Below are positions 62,537-64,000 of a DNA stretch of 64,000 nucleotides, in pieces. The first letter of the stretch is position 1; every line of letters begins with the position of its first letter. The stretch covers positions 1 to 64,000 of the forward strand of contig JACKOK010000002.1 in assembly GCA_024234365.1 (NCBI GenBank), written 5' to 3'. The notes beneath the pieces were generated by a model. The model did not search any database, was not told where the DNA came from, and was given only the letters and a program-made list of their open reading frames with translations. The DNA comes from Pseudomonadales bacterium. GTDB lineage: Bacteria; Pseudomonadota; Gammaproteobacteria; Pseudomonadales; Pseudohongiellaceae. The position numbers and the translations under genes were made by a program.

Positions 62537-63676
62537 ATGACAGATCACAAACTGTACCCCTGGTTGCTGCTGTACCACCAGAATGTTCTTTCCGACAGAC
62601 CCCTGCTCGATCTGCTCAATCATTTCGGGTCTGCACAAACACTGCTTGATGCGGACGAAGCGGCATTGCGGCGGCTTGGCATTGCTTCCGAACCGGCCCG
62701 CGCATTCCTGCGAGCGGGCACAGACCCGCAACTGAGAGCCCGGGTGGACGCGTCTCTCGCCTGGCTGGACGGTGCGGACAATCGCTATATCCTCCCGTTG
62801 CCAGATGCCTGTTACCCTCCCCTGCTTCGGGAGATTCACGATCCTCCGGTGCTGTTGTTTGTTCAGGGGGTGCTGGAAGCCCTGCTCCTGCCCCAGCTTG
62901 CCATTGTTGGCAGCCGCCATTGCAGTGTCGATGGTCGGCGTAACACGCGCTATTTTGGTGAGGCCCTAGCGAAACAGGGTTTTTCTCTTTGCAGTGGCAT
63001 GGCCCGGGGCATCGACACGGCGGCGCATGAGTCGGCGCTTGATGTGGGTGGGCACACGGTGGCGGTTATGGGCACGGGGGCGGACCAGTATTACCCGCCA
63101 CAGAACCGTCGCCTGGCCCAACGTATCATGGAACAGGGCGCGCTGATCACGGAGCTTCCTTTGGGCAGCCTGCCCAAACCAACGCATTTCCCGAAACGCA
63201 ATCGCATCATCAGCGGCATGAGTCTGGGGCTTATCGTCGTCGAAGCAGCCCTGCGCAGCGGTTCGCTGATTACGGCAAGACTGGCAATTGAGCATAACCG
63301 GGAGGTGTTTGCGGTGCCCGGCTCCATCCATAACCCCCTGAGTGCCGGGCCGCATCGTTTACTTGCTCAGGGAGCGGTACTGGCAGAGAAACCTGTGGAG
63401 GTGGCCACGCACCTGCAAAGCCTGCTGAGCAGCCAATGGTCTCAGCTGACAGGGGTGACGGCCCAGGCAGATGTGACGCAGGAAGCTGGCGCCGGTGTTT
63501 GTGCGGTGGATGGGAATGCCAAGCGTGTTCTTGAGGCTCTGGGATACGAGCCTGTTGCGCTGGAGGTGTTGATGGAGAGAACCCATATGCCCTTGCCACA
63601 GCTTCAGGCTCTGCTTCTTGAACTGGAGCTGCAGGAACGGGTCTGTCACAGCGCAGGGCACTATCTGCGCTGTTGA
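62537..63676 (+). CDS. dprA: DNA-processing protein DprA (Smf)
   Basis: DprA (379 residues) protects incoming single-stranded DNA and loads RecA during natural transformation, and is widely kept in species not known to be competent. An N-terminal SAM-like region, the Rossmann DNA-binding domain (LAIVGSRHCSVDGRR, FSLCSGMARGIDTAAHESAL, NRIISGMSLGLIVVEA), and a C-terminal winged-helix (about 315-379) are present. It is 43 bp after the LysM gene, as in Pseudomonas relatives. Confidence 0.95.
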   Translation: MTDHKLYPWLLLYHQNVLSDRPLLDLLNHFGSAQTLLDADEAALRRLGIASEPARAFLRAGTDPQLRARVDASLAWLDGADNRYILPLPDACYPPLLREIHDPPVLLFVQGVLEALLLPQLAIVGSRHCSVDGRRNTRYFGEALAKQGFSLCSGMARGIDTAAHESALDVGGHTVAVMGTGADQYYPPQNRRLAQRIMEQGALITELPLGSLPKPTHFPKRNRIISGMSLGLIVVEAALRSGSLITARLAIEHNREVFAVPGSIHNPLSAGPHRLLAQGAVLAEKPVEVATHLQSLLSSQWSQLTGVTAQADVTQEAGAGVCAVDGNAKRVLEALGYEPVALEVLMERTHMPLPQLQALLLELELQERVCHSAGHYLRC

Positions 63677-63685
63677 GCGCGACAC

Positions 63686-63714
63686 TTGCATGCGCCTGTA
63701 GACTCCTGTACTTT
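63686..63714 (+). promoter_or_regulatory. Possible promoter of purE
   Basis: TTGCAT (63686-63691) and TACTTT (63709-63714) are 17 bp apart, between dprA and purE. The -10 is weak. Confidence 0.35.
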
Positions 63715-63768
63715 CTGCGCTCGCGAATTTCTCCCACCCAATTTTTTTCCAATACATGAGGACCAGAA

Positions 63769-64000
63769 ATGGACAATGTTTTTGTTGCTATTCTGATGGG
63801 TTCAGAAAACGATTTGCCTATCATGCAAGGTGCCGCAGATGTACTGGCCAGCCTGGGTGTAAAGTTTGAGATGAAGGTCACTTCAGCACACCGTACTCCC
63901 GCTGCAACGCAGCAGTATCTCGCCGATGCCGTGTCCCGTGGCTGTGATGTGTTTATTGCCGGTGCCGGTCTGGCGGCCCACCTGGCCGGGGCAGTAGCGG
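63769..64000 (+). CDS. purE: 5-(carboxyamino)imidazole ribonucleotide mutase PurE (5' part)
   Basis: The first 77 codons are in the window. PurE interconverts N5-CAIR and CAIR in purine synthesis. The nucleotide-binding start VAILMGSENDLPIM, the invariant TSAHRTP and the IAGAGLAAHLAG segment identify it. The usual GSxSD has Asn in place of the second Ser. GAGGA precedes the ATG at 63769. A purK is expected downstream, outside the window. Confidence 0.95.
   Translation, partial: MDNVFVAILMGSENDLPIMQGAADVLASLGVKFEMKVTSAHRTPAATQQYLADAVSRGCDVFIAGAGLAAHLAGAVA

Overview
The window is a chromosomal replication-origin neighbourhood of a gammaproteobacterium. Gene content and order (gmk-rpoZ-spoT-ridA-recG; glmS-glmU-atpCDGAHFEBI-parB-parA-rsmG-mnmG-mnmE-yidC-yidD-rnpA-rpmH // dnaA-dnaN-recF-gyrB; plsC-gmhB-glyS-glyQ; trkA-rsmB-fmt-def-LysM-dprA) match the arrangement around oriC in Pseudomonas and its relatives (Pseudomonadales/Cellvibrionales). 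An exact genus is not supported by what can be seen. The DNA is moderately GC-rich, apart from two AT-rich intergenic stretches near 40.6-40.9 kb and 44.9-45.3 kb. No tRNA, rRNA, IS element, prophage or CRISPR array was recognised.

Layout. 1-8.6 kb: end of hrpB, then gmk, rpoZ, spoT, ridA, recG, an HDOD regulator and ubiA, all on +. 8.6-16.4 kb: gcdH (-), a REP inverted pair, an apparently SOS-controlled uvrD and arfB (+), then a tightly coupled three-gene minus-strand operon (outer-membrane porin, small phosphate-binding-like periplasmic protein, membrane adenylate cyclase), then a YciA thioesterase. 16.5-25.6 kb: mixed accessory housekeeping genes (DUF4265 protein, yaaA, methyltransferases, M32 peptidase, LysE exporter, SDR, FemAB-like acyltransferase, hexR, CNNM/CorC protein). 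25.8-36.2 kb: glmS, glmU and the complete F1Fo ATP synthase operon, in which atpF carries a one-base frameshift. 36.3-44.9 kb: parB, parA, rsmG, mnmG, mnmE, yidC, yidD, rnpA, rpmH. 44.9-45.3 kb: oriC with DnaA boxes. 45.3-51.6 kb: dnaA, dnaN, recF (with two parS sites inside it), gyrB. 51.6-64 kb: lipid, LPS, glycyl-tRNA synthetase, potassium, translation-initiation and DNA-processing genes, ending in a truncated purE.

How it fits together. The window holds the replication initiator, sliding clamp, gyrase subunit, origin, ParABS segregation genes with their sites, membrane-protein insertion and RNase P genes, ATP synthase, and stringent-response and peptidoglycan-precursor genes. Strand polarity flips at the rpmH/dnaA gap, as expected at a bidirectional origin.

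The least ordinary items are the porin/binding-protein/adenylate-cyclase operon, the atpF frameshift in an essential gene, two palindromic parS sites written into the recF coding sequence, a LexA-type box at uvrD, a second AT-rich region with DnaA-box-like sites between mnmG and mnmE, and key-motif changes in TrkA, RlmA and AtpE. I did not find a clear novel defence or mobile system.
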